Positions 1-7,842 of a DNA stretch of 62,940 nt are shown in pieces. The stretch is from CAZWRV01 sp964636325. Its GTDB lineage: Bacteria > Verrucomicrobiota > Lentisphaeria > Victivallales > GWF2-50-93. Positions within the stretch are counted from its first letter, which is position 1, and every line of letters begins with the position of its first letter. Made by a program: the position numbers and the translations under genes. The DNA is taken from assembly GCA_964636325.1 (NCBI GenBank), contig CAZWRV010000033.1, positions 1-62,940 of the forward strand. The letters are read 5' to 3'. The notes under the pieces were generated by a model. It was not told the DNA's origin, searched no databases, and worked only from the letters and a program-made list of their open reading frames with translations.

Positions 1-53
1 ACGACAAAGCTCGCGACAAAGTTCGCGACAAAGATGGGCGAGTTTCAGAGGAG
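1..53 (+). repeat. Repeat A, 3' part (partial copy)
   Basis: The window opens inside a copy of an interspersed repeat also present near 48.0 kb, 62.8 kb and, inverted, 41.5 kb. What remains is three units of the form cGACAAAG followed by the end motif GAGTTTCAGAGGAG at 40-53. The stop codon of the sulfatase on the minus strand (45-47) lies inside this end motif. Confidence 0.7.
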
Positions 54-1394
54 CGCTTCCCGCTCGCTTACCGTCTTCTGTCCGCCGGGGCGGGATGTGG
101 CCGGCTCGACGACCGGTTGCGCCTCGCCGGCCATCGCCATGCGCTTCAGCAGGCGTCCGCGCATGATTTCCGCCACGCGGGCATGGGATGTGAGTCCGGC
201 GAGGTTGTTCAATTCGTATGGGTCAGCCATGAGATCGTAGAGGCAGTCCTCGACGTAGCGGTCGGCGCTGCAGTCCGGCAACCGGGCGTGGCCTTCGGCC
301 GCGCGGACTGAATATTTCCAGCGGTGCGTCCGAACCGCTCGTCCTACGTGCGATTCGCTTATCTGGACGAAGACCTCCTCCGGCCAGTCGCTGCAGCGTC
401 CCTGGATAAGCGGAACGAGCGAACGCCCGGCCATGTCGGCCGGAACTGAAATCCCGCAGGCGTCGAGAAGCGTGGGTGTGAAGTCCACGAGGCTTACCAG
501 TTCACGCCTGCAGCCGCCGCTGAAGAAGCCGGGGCCCGTCATGGCCGCCGGAATTCGGATGGAGGATTCGTGGGCGCTGCGCTTGTATTCGCTGTTGCGC
601 GTCTTGAAATGGCAGCCGTGGTCCGACGTGAAAAGCACAATAGTATCATCAAGCAGATCAAGGCTCCGCAGCGCGTCGAACATGCGGCCCAGCGCCTCGT
701 CCAGCCTCTTCACCATCCCGTAGTATCCGGGAAGGTGTTGAGGCGCGGTTCCGACAAGCGCCCGCAGGTCCGGCGGCGTCCATGGATCCAGATATTTTTC
801 TGCGTAGCCCGTCGGCGCAGGATAGTCGTCCCGTGAATTCTGGAAATGCGGTTCGAGGTAGGAACAGAAGAGGAAGAAGGGGCCGTCCTTCCTCTCGGCG
901 ATGAATCGTATCGCCGCGTCGGTCTGGGCGTCGACGCGGTAGCCGGGCAGCTTGACCGGCCGGTTGTCGCCGTCGAACATGACGCAGTCGTAGGCGTCCG
1001 AGCAGAACTCGAGTATGTTAGCCCCCAGCCAGTATTCATAGCCGCCGCGATGCTCCTTCGCTACGGCGGAGTCCCCGTGGACGAGATGCCATTTGCCGAT
1101 GTAGCCGGTCCTGTATCCGGCCGCATTGAAATGGTGGGCGAGCGTCCGATGGTCGGGCGACAGGGCATGGCCGTTGGTCATGCAAGCGACCTGGCTGGCG
1201 TATTTCCCGGTCTGCAGGGACGCCCTGGCAGGCAGGCAGACCGGCTGGCATGTGAATGCGTTCGACAGGTGCGTCCCCTCGCGCGCCATGCGGTCGAAGT
1301 TCGGCGTAAGATCCACGGGGTTGCCGTGGACGCCAGTCGTATCCCAGCGCTGCTGGTCTGTGAAGAAGACTATCACATTGGGCCTGCGTTTCAT
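45..1394 (-). CDS. Type I sulfatase
   Basis: A 449-residue formylglycine-dependent sulfatase that would hydrolyse sulfate esters, probably on a sulfated glycan given the glycosidases next door. The N-terminus carries the metal-binding FTDQQRWDT stretch (D13). The signature C-x-P-x-R is CLPAR at C53-R57, so the Cys would be converted to formylglycine, followed by LQTGKY. A later FTSDHG supplies further metal ligands. Length is normal for the family. No signal peptide is visible, so the enzyme may be cytoplasmic, or the true start may differ. It is transcribed away from the GH42-like gene at 1637, with about 240 bp between the two starts. The last codons (Ala-Leu-Leu-stop) are supplied by the end of repeat A, so the C-terminus may have been reshaped by the repeat. 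The natural substrate cannot be read from the sequence. Confidence 0.93.
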   Translation of the reverse strand: MKRRPNVIVFFTDQQRWDTTGVHGNPVDLTPNFDRMAREGTHLSNAFTCQPVCLPARASLQTGKYASQVACMTNGHALSPDHRTLAHHFNAAGYRTGYIGKWHLVHGDSAVAKEHRGGYEYWLGANILEFCSDAYDCVMFDGDNRPVKLPGYRVDAQTDAAIRFIAERKDGPFFLFCSYLEPHFQNSRDDYPAPTGYAEKYLDPWTPPDLRALVGTAPQHLPGYYGMVKRLDEALGRMFDALRSLDLLDDTIVLFTSDHGCHFKTRNSEYKRSAHESSIRIPAAMTGPGFFSGGCRRELVSLVDFTPTLLDACGISVPADMAGRSLVPLIQGRCSDWPEEVFVQISESHVGRAVRTHRWKYSVRAAEGHARLPDCSADRYVEDCLYDLMADPYELNNLAGLTSHARVAEIMRGRLLKRMAMAGEAQPVVEPATSRPGGQKTVSEREALL

Positions 1395-1557
1395 GCCCGT
1401 TCCCTTTCCTTAATAATATCGGACTATAGCTCCGTCAGGCCTGTTGAGCAAGGCCGCCGCTGCCGTACGTAACAGATTCATAAGCTTACAATCCCGTATT
1501 TGCCCGATACAAATACCGCCGTCCGAACAAATCGGCAAATTTTCAGTCCGGGAACCC

Positions 1558-1610
1558 TTGACAGCTCCAGGCCATCTGTTATACTATTTTAGTCATTAAT
1601 ATCATAACAG
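1558..1610 (+). promoter_or_regulatory. Sigma70-type promoter with spaced palindrome
   Basis: TTGACA (1558-1563) and TATACT (1580-1585) are separated by 16 bp, upstream of the GTG start at 1637. CTGTTAT (1576-1582) and ATAACAG (1604-1610) form a 7-bp spaced inverted repeat overlapping the -10 box, which could be an operator. The regulator encoded at 6123 is an obvious but untested candidate to bind it. Confidence 0.5.
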
Positions 1611-1636
1611 ACAACAAATGAAGGGAGTATCCCATA

Positions 1637-4600
1637 GTGAAGACGACGTTCGCGATGTCTGTTCTTGCGCTTGCCATGGGCTTGACGGCGGAGGAGCGCG
1701 CTGGAGCGGATACGATTCCGGCCTCGGCGGAAATTCCTCTGTCCCCCGCCCTCTGGCGCATCGATTCTAAGGCCGGCGACACGGTCGAAATGAGAGAGGC
1801 GGAGGGCGTTGCCACTTTAACATACGACGTCGGTCTCTCGGAATACAAACGTGTCGGCCATGTTTCGATGGTCAAGGGCGGATTCAGGCTGCTGCTGAAG
1901 GAGCCGCTGGCGCTCTCGCCGACGCAGCTGCGTATTCTCTTCGAAGGTTCCGGAATAGGCGGCGACAGCTCGCTGCGTCCGCTCATCCAGGACGAAAAGG
2001 GCGAGCTGCTCAGCTACGAGCCGCACGCTCTTTGGGCGCTCAAGAAGGGGAGCAGCGTCCCCGTCGGCCAGTGGGTCAAGTGGAGCAGCCGCATGTTCTA
2101 CGCCAGCGAAGCGGGCGGTGCGACGCAGAACATCTTCGACACCGAGGGGGGCGACGGCGACTCCTGGCCGACCGGCAAGCTGCATTTCATCGGTTTCGAG
2201 GGACGGATGACGCGCAATATCAAGCCCGATGAAGACCTTGACGCCGCGGCCAAGGAGCGGCGAAAGGGCGTCTTCAACCTGGCGTGCGTCGCGGCGGGCG
2301 GAGAACGGGTGCCAGACGCCGAGCCGTCGGTTTTCGCCGACATGCTGCTTGAGAAAAAAGGCAAGGCCCGAGTGGGGTTCCAGATCCGTGACGAGTTCCA
2401 GGCTTTGCCGTATCTCGAAAAGTGCGTGGAACTTGACTACGACCCATCCGATCCGGCCAGCCGCCACCAGGAGATCCGATTCGACGTCGGGCCGGTCAGG
2501 AACAGTTGGATCACCTGCGGCGTAACCGAAGCCGACGGTTCCGCCTCGACCTTCACCTTCCGCTGGGAGAAGAACATCGCCCCGAACGGCACCACGCCCA
2601 AAAAAATAGACACCGCCACGCCTCCCGCGGTCGGCCTGATGCGAATCAACCCTGCGGCCCACACTAACGGCGTCTACAAGCAGGATGAGCCGCTCCGCGT
2701 CGACGTCCGCGTCTTCGCCAAGGAGAGAGCCGCGCCGGTCAAACTGGCCTGGACGCTCACTCCCTACGGTTACGAAGACGTGCTTGAGGACGGCGAAACG
2801 GCGGTGGCACCCAAGGCCGGAGGCCATGCCGACGCGATCGTTGAGCTGAAGGGCGACACCAGTCGTAACGCCTACGCGCTCAACATCACTCTGGCCGACG
2901 CTGCAGGCAAGGAGATCGACCGGCAGTCCTACGTGATCGGAGTCGAGAACCGCAAGCCGCAGCCGTATACATCACGGAAAGGGATGCTCCGCGGCCGCGA
3001 CTTCGTGAAGAAGGCCAGCTACTTCCGGACCACCTACACCAGCGACAAAAAGCTTAAGAAGCAGGAGGAGGCGCTGTCCCATTTCGCAGCCATGCTCGAG
3101 GAGTCGATGCAGATGACCGGCTATGTCACTTACATGATAGATCTCGCCGATTTCGAGATACTGCCGGGTGTCTACGACTTTTCACTGCTCGACCAGGTCA
3201 TGGACGCCGCCGCCGACCGCGGCTGCGCCATGACCGTCCGTGTCGCGCACGGCGAAATGAATTGCCCCTACCGCTGGATGCCCTACACGCTGCCGCGCAA
3301 CTTCGACGGCGATGTGATTCCGGGGCACCGCTACTACGGCGCTTTCGACTTCGCCGACCAAAGCTTCGTGCAGGCCTGGTTCAAGGCCTTCGAGGCGTTA
3401 CACGACCGCTACAAGTCCCATCCGGCCTTCCAAGGCTACTACATCCTACAACCGGCGGGCGAATGGGCGCTGCCGGACGAGCCCTGGATGGGCAACTTCG
3501 CCGGCTACGCCTGGTCCAACGCAGAGCAGTTCAGAGCCTTCTTGAAGGAAACCCGGAAACTCTCGCTGGAGCAGCTCAACGTCCGCTGGGGGACGGCGTT
3601 CAAGGACTGGAAGGAGGTGAAGCCGCCGACGCCTGACTTCTCGGTCGGAAAGAAACCGGATATGCGGCCATGCTGGGTGGACTTCTCCGAATACCGCCGC
3701 TGGCTCGACGAATGGTGGTTCCCCGCCGTCTCGGCCCATATCCGGACCTTCGACAAGGATCACGTGGTTATCGACTACGGCGGCATGAAACTCAACGGCG
3801 AGCCCGCCGATGGCATCGTCGGCAACGCCGACTACCTGCACAACGGCGGCAACCACTTCCTCAAGGGCGAAGACACGCTGACCAAGGCCTGGGACGAAGG
3901 CGGACTCGGCTGGATCAGCGAGCCGCACCACCCCCACGGCTGGGCGGCCTACGGCGACCCGGGAGAAAAAGGATGGGTGCTCGACTGGACGGTCTTCGTG
4001 ATGACCGCCCAGGCTGGCGGCGGCGGCGCCAACCTTCACGTCTACTACTTCCCGGATTCGAAGCTTAACTCTTCGCAGCCTTTGGATCTGACTTCGCACT
4101 ACGGCGGGTGGTACGCCTACGACCGATTCGAGACTTTCAAGCCGATCCTGCGCGAGCTGCAAGGAATAAGGCTGCAGTCCAAGCCTAAGCAGGTGGCGGT
4201 CATGCAGGATCCCATGACACTCATGCTCAAGCACCGCACTGTGTTCAGTCCGAGGCTGGCCGACCTGCGCCAGTGGTTCGAACTCTTGAAGCTGGATTCA
4301 GTCGATTACGAGTTCTACCGCAAGGACAACGAGGTCAACTACAAGCTCGTCGTAATGAACCCGCTCGACGAAGTGCTCGGCGCCGAGTCGCTCGACGCCG
4401 CAGTCCGCATGGCGAACAACGGCGCGCTGCTGGTGCTGTCGGCGAAAACCGGACGCTACTGTCCCGATAAGGGTGCCGAGGAATACCCGTTGCTGCGCGC
4501 CCTGGGCATACCGCCTCCGGCGGGCTCGTTCGAGACCGCCGGCGACGGCTCGGTTGCCAAGGCCGAGGCGGATTCGGCATTCTTCGCCAAAGGTGCCGAC

Positions 4601-5206
4601 ATCAAGTTCTACAGCCAGGATGAAATGCGCAAGGAACTCCTCGACCCCGCCTACGGCAAAGCGTTTTGGAACTGGCCCTACCGCTGGATTCCCGAGAGCG
4701 ACTACTTCGGCCACTTCAAGGGCAACAAGATCGCCGCCGACCGGACATTGGCCGCATTCCCCGACGGCGGCGCCGCCGTCACCCTGCATGAGGTCGGCAA
4801 GGGCAAGGCGCTGATATTCTGGGGCATACCCGACATGAAGCCCGAGCTGCTGAAAGGGATGATGGAACGCACCGCGCAGGCGGCGGGCGTCGTCAATCCG
4901 CGCGCAGGCAACCCGATCCCCCACGCCCTTGAGGCCGACCACAAGACGCTCAAGCGCCATTACGCCTTGCTCTACCACGAAATTCCAGGCGACTATGTCC
5001 AGAAGCTGCCCGGCGTCCCCGACGGCGAGTGGTTCGTCGACGACATGGTCTCCGGGTACCGATATGGCATCCGCAACGGCGACAAGTTACGGACGGAGGG
5101 CATGAACGTCGCCTTCACTGAAGGCGCCAGCCCGTTGAAAATCCTGAGGATGATTCCCAAAGAGCAGATGCGCAGCCGATGGGTTGAAAAGTACGGGAGC
5201 AAATAA
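1637..5206 (+). CDS. Large secreted GH42-like glycoside hydrolase
   Basis: An 1189-residue protein starting at GTG 1637, preceded by a purine-rich GAAGGGAG. An N-terminal hydrophobic signal peptide ends near residue 24. The first ~430 residues look like beta-sandwich domains. From about 450 there is a (beta/alpha)8-like region with beta-galactosidase (GH42-type) flavour: a GVYDFSLLDQVMDAA segment, then YYILQPAGEW with E609 as a possible acid/base, then EQLNVRWGTAFKDW, a pattern typical of GH42 relatives. Residues ~870-1080 resemble the GATase-like trimerisation domain (GALLVLSAKTGRYCPD). It is paralogous to the 1148-residue protein at 7843 and to the pseudogene at 7184. Much longer than classical GH42 enzymes (~650-700 residues). 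Family assignment is by pattern only, and catalytic residues and substrate are inferred. Confidence 0.65.
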   Translation: MKTTFAMSVLALAMGLTAEERAGADTIPASAEIPLSPALWRIDSKAGDTVEMREAEGVATLTYDVGLSEYKRVGHVSMVKGGFRLLLKEPLALSPTQLRILFEGSGIGGDSSLRPLIQDEKGELLSYEPHALWALKKGSSVPVGQWVKWSSRMFYASEAGGATQNIFDTEGGDGDSWPTGKLHFIGFEGRMTRNIKPDEDLDAAAKERRKGVFNLACVAAGGERVPDAEPSVFADMLLEKKGKARVGFQIRDEFQALPYLEKCVELDYDPSDPASRHQEIRFDVGPVRNSWITCGVTEADGSASTFTFRWEKNIAPNGTTPKKIDTATPPAVGLMRINPAAHTNGVYKQDEPLRVDVRVFAKERAAPVKLAWTLTPYGYEDVLEDGETAVAPKAGGHADAIVELKGDTSRNAYALNITLADAAGKEIDRQSYVIGVENRKPQPYTSRKGMLRGRDFVKKASYFRTTYTSDKKLKKQEEALSHFAAMLEESMQMTGYVTYMIDLADFEILPGVYDFSLLDQVMDAAADRGCAMTVRVAHGEMNCPYRWMPYTLPRNFDGDVIPGHRYYGAFDFADQSFVQAWFKAFEALHDRYKSHPAFQGYYILQPAGEWALPDEPWMGNFAGYAWSNAEQFRAFLKETRKLSLEQLNVRWGTAFKDWKEVKPPTPDFSVGKKPDMRPCWVDFSEYRRWLDEWWFPAVSAHIRTFDKDHVVIDYGGMKLNGEPADGIVGNADYLHNGGNHFLKGEDTLTKAWDEGGLGWISEPHHPHGWAAYGDPGEKGWVLDWTVFVMTAQAGGGGANLHVYYFPDSKLNSSQPLDLTSHYGGWYAYDRFETFKPILRELQGIRLQSKPKQVAVMQDPMTLMLKHRTVFSPRLADLRQWFELLKLDSVDYEFYRKDNEVNYKLVVMNPLDEVLGAESLDAAVRMANNGALLVLSAKTGRYCPDKGAEEYPLLRALGIPPPAGSFETAGDGSVAKAEADSAFFAKGADIKFYSQDEMRKELLDPAYGKAFWNWPYRWIPESDYFGHFKGNKIAADRTLAAFPDGGAAVTLHEVGKGKALIFWGIPDMKPELLKGMMERTAQAAGVVNPRAGNPIPHALEADHKTLKRHYALLYHEIPGDYVQKLPGVPDGEWFVDDMVSGYRYGIRNGDKLRTEGMNVAFTEGASPLKILRMIPKEQMRSRWVEKYGSK

Positions 5207-5214
5207 AAGCCCAA

Positions 5215-5256
5215 TTGCCGCTGGTGGCCGCATTTGCCATGGCCACCAAGCGGCAA
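5215..5256 (+). terminator. Strong hairpin after GH42-like gene
   Basis: A nearly perfect 15/16-bp stem (TTGCCGCT-GGTGGCC against GGCCACC-AAGCGGCAA, one bulged base) with an 11-nt loop lies 9 bp after the stop codon. No U-tract follows, so it may be a 3'-end stabiliser rather than an intrinsic terminator. Confidence 0.5.
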
Positions 5257-5327
5257 GACGACGCTGTAGCGACCACTGCAAGTCGCCGCCAACCAAGTAG
5301 ATGACGATAACGGAAAGAAGATGATTC

Positions 5328-6080
5328 ATGAAAAAAATGTCCGCCTTCACACTTATCGAACTGCTGGTCGTAATAGCCATCATAGCGATTCTTGCGGCCA
5401 TGCTGCTGCCTGCGCTTCGGAACGCCAGGAACGGAGCCAGGCGCACGTTGTGCATGAGCAATCTCAAACAGCTAGGTTCCGCCTGCGGGATGTATACGGG
5501 CGACAACGACGGATATCTGGCTACGTGGAACTATGCGAACAATACCGGCTTCACCTATCCCAACGACTGGATTTACATACCGGGGAACTCCATGGGCGCG
5601 CTCAAGATACTGACGTACGGCGGCAGCTACCTGCCAGGATTCAGCTCGCCCGGAAATGCGCTCAAGGAGAATCCGGTCACGACCTGCCCGGTCTTCTTTC
5701 CAGAAATACCGAACCAGTTGGCCTGGGGTGGCGGCGCCGTCGGCAGCCATGTATACAAACAGGGCGGCACTTATGCGTTCAACGAGCACTTCGACAAGAG
5801 CGTGGGACTCAATTACCCTGGCTCCGAGATGAAACGACTGGACGCCGTTGCGCGTCTGTACGACCGCTTCATGTACACCGACGGCTGGTCTTGGCAGTGC
5901 CGTCTAAACTCTACCTGGGATCCGGCGGGGTTCGGCGTCTGGTGGGGTCATGGCAAGAGCGGCAATTTCCTTTTCGGCGACGGGCACGTGACCAGCTACG
6001 CCCTGGCCAGCTTTCCCGTCGTTTCCGGCTGGTCTACGCAGAACTGGGGCGCGGACACCCCGCTGGCGTCGCCATGGTAA
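5328..6080 (+). CDS. Pseudopilin-like protein, FTLIELL / H-x9-DG type
   Basis: A 250-residue protein beginning MKKMSA then FTLIELLVVIAIIAILAAM, the classical type IV prepilin N-terminus (recognised by prepilin peptidase, with methylated Phe after cleavage). Ala rather than Gly precedes the cleavage site. The globular part contains SNLKQLG and ends with HGKSGNFLFGDGH, a perfect H-x9-DG motif known from the large pseudopilin-like families of Planctomycetes, Verrucomicrobia and Lentisphaerota. GAAAGAAG precedes ATG 5328. It sits between the GH42-like enzyme and the regulator, so it is probably expressed with the glycan genes. Function of this family is not established; extracellular glycan binding or surface display is a guess. 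Confidence 0.9.
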   Translation: MKKMSAFTLIELLVVIAIIAILAAMLLPALRNARNGARRTLCMSNLKQLGSACGMYTGDNDGYLATWNYANNTGFTYPNDWIYIPGNSMGALKILTYGGSYLPGFSSPGNALKENPVTTCPVFFPEIPNQLAWGGGAVGSHVYKQGGTYAFNEHFDKSVGLNYPGSEMKRLDAVARLYDRFMYTDGWSWQCRLNSTWDPAGFGVWWGHGKSGNFLFGDGHVTSYALASFPVVSGWSTQNWGADTPLASPW

Positions 6081-6122
6081 TGCGGGGGCGGGAAATCCGA
6101 ACGCCATAAAGTCCGAACATCA

Positions 6123-7244
6123 ATGAAATCTTCCCCAAAAGAACTCAGAACCGCCGAAGCGATACGGCGGAACATTGTATCCGGCAAGTGGCCGCTCGGC
6201 AGGAAAATCCCTCCGTATTCGGAACTCGAAAAGATATTTCCGGTCAGCCGCGTGACGCTCCGCCGCGCAGTCTCAAGGCTCCAGCGCGAAGGCTTCCTCA
6301 AAGGATTCGAGCGCGAGGGCGTCTACGTCTCCGAAAAGCCCCCCCACCTCAACAGGATCGCCCTGCTCCTCGCGAGTCCGCCGGAGCACAACCGCTTCGC
6401 CGCGATACTCGCGAAGGATTCTGCCGAGGCTGCGAGGCGGGAAGGCTTCGAGCTGCTTGTGCTCTCCCATCTGAACAGGCCCTTCTACAAGACGGATGAG
6501 GCGGAGGAGCTGATGGGAGATCTCGCGCTTAACCGCTGCGCAGGCATCTTGGCCTTCTTCGATCCTGAAGGATGCCCTGTTCCAAGAATCTTCGACGCAA
6601 AGATCCCGAAAATCTTCCTGTCCGGATATTCGAAAAGGGATGGGTTCACCATAGCGCTAGACAACAAGACGCTCGCCTTCAGGGCGATGAAATGGCTCAA
6701 GGACAACGGCTCCCGAAGGGTGGCAGTCCTGGCGTATGGCTCCGACAATCCTCTCCTGGAGCATGCGAAGACGCTTTTCGCGCGATTCGGCCTGGAGACC
6801 AGGCCCGAATGGAATCTCGGCTTCTTCGAGGAAGGCCTGGCGGATTCCTTGGCCAGGCTGCTCTTTTCGCTTCCGCAAAATCGGCGCCCCGACGGCCTCT
6901 TCATCGCCGACGACAACTTCACGGAGCATGTGGCCCGGGGGATAATCGCCGCCGGCATCAGGGTCCCCGAGGATCTGAAGATCATATCGCACTGCAATTG
7001 GTCGATGCCGCCGGAACGCTTCGTGCCCATGGAGCTGATCGGCTTCGACAGCAGGCAGATCATATCCGAGGGGATTCGCATGATCAAGGACTTCCATGAC
7101 GGAAGGAAGATCGCTTCGATATCATTGAAGCCGCTTCTGGGCGGCGGAATGACATCATCAACAAGAGGAAAGGATGAACGAAAATGGAAATTCTCCAAAA
7201 CCCCCGTCTCACGGGCAAGCAGGCTTTTGCAGGCGTCTTCATGA
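6123..7244 (+). CDS. GntR-HTH / LacI-type sensor transcriptional regulator
   Basis: A 373-residue DNA-binding regulator. Residues ~1-70 are a GntR-type winged helix (AEAIRRNIVSGKWPLGRKIP, then SRVTLRRAVSRLQREGFL). Residues ~75-350 form a periplasmic-binding-protein-like sugar sensor of the LacI/GalR kind (NRIALLLASPP..., ...GSRRVAVLAYGS..., ...PDGLFIADDNFT..., ...VPEDLKIISHCN). It sits inside the glycan locus and probably controls it in response to a sugar. The spaced palindrome at 1576-1610 is a candidate site. The last ~20 residues run into the start of the pseudogene at 7184 (61-bp overlap), so the C-terminal tail may not be native. No transmembrane segments. Confidence 0.88.
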   Translation: MKSSPKELRTAEAIRRNIVSGKWPLGRKIPPYSELEKIFPVSRVTLRRAVSRLQREGFLKGFEREGVYVSEKPPHLNRIALLLASPPEHNRFAAILAKDSAEAARREGFELLVLSHLNRPFYKTDEAEELMGDLALNRCAGILAFFDPEGCPVPRIFDAKIPKIFLSGYSKRDGFTIALDNKTLAFRAMKWLKDNGSRRVAVLAYGSDNPLLEHAKTLFARFGLETRPEWNLGFFEEGLADSLARLLFSLPQNRRPDGLFIADDNFTEHVARGIIAAGIRVPEDLKIISHCNWSMPPERFVPMELIGFDSRQIISEGIRMIKDFHDGRKIASISLKPLLGGGMTSSTRGKDERKWKFSKTPVSRASRLLQASS

Positions 7245-7686
7245 TTGTGGCATGCGCATCGGGCGCCTTAGGCGAAGCATCAAGGGCCATTCCGGCGGCG
7301 CCCGCCGAACTATGGAAGGCGGAGGCCAAGGCCGACGGCAAGGTCGGCGTCTCGTCCGCAGGCGACGTCATCGCGGTTAAATACGACGTCGACGTCAAGG
7401 ACAGCCACAGCGTAGGCCATCAAGTCTTCAAGCAGGCCTCGTTCCGGCTGCTCCTCAAGGAAGCGTTTGAACTGAGGGATGATGAATTCCGGATATCGTT
7501 TGAAAGCGCCGGCCAGGATCCGGCCACGGTCCTTTGCCCTCTGATACGGGATGAAGGCGGAGCTCCTGAAAGGTTTCATGGCGAACGCCGCGAAATGGGC
7601 GTCCGTGCAAAGCACGCGCGCAGTCAGCGCAATCACACTCATTCTCGAAGGTGACAACAAGGAGCTGAAGCGCCATTATGCCCTGC
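7184..7686 (+). pseudogene. Internally deleted paralogue of the GH42-like gene
   Basis: The first ~120 codons encode a signal peptide plus a segment matching the N-terminus of the 1189-residue protein (VGHQVFKQASFRLLLKE against VGHVSMVKGGFRLLLKE). At about 7555-7567 the match jumps, out of frame, to the C-terminal part (ELLKGFMANAAKWASVQ... then LKRHYALLY, matching ELLKGMMERTAQAAG... and LKRHYALLY). About 2.8 kb is missing relative to the paralogue. In the paralogue the two break regions share GAGCTGCT (2003-2010 and 4844-4851), suggesting microhomology-mediated deletion. The reading frame is then cut by repeat B at 7687. AGGAAAGG precedes ATG 7184. No functional product is expected. Confidence 0.85.
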
Positions 7687-7785
7687 TATACTCATTTAGC
7701 GTGATAATTTACATTTTGGCGGGCAAGATTTGGGATTGGATTTTTTTGTTCCGACCGAGCGGCGGAGTGAAGATTTATCATTTGC
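7687..7785 (+). repeat. Repeat B, truncated copy
   Basis: TATACTCATTTAGCGTGATAA followed by an ATTTACATTTT block and the GATTTGGGATTGGATTT block is shared with copies at 32724 and 33066. It begins exactly where the C-terminal coding similarity of the pseudogene stops (paralogue CTCTACCAC, here CTATACTCA), showing that this element inserted into a pre-existing gene. The right terminal repeat seen at 32.99 kb is not recognisable here. Confidence 0.75.
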
Positions 7786-7842
7786 CGCAAGGCGCTTGTC
7801 GCCAGTTGCTAGTCTTAATTCACTAACAAATCGGAAACAGCC

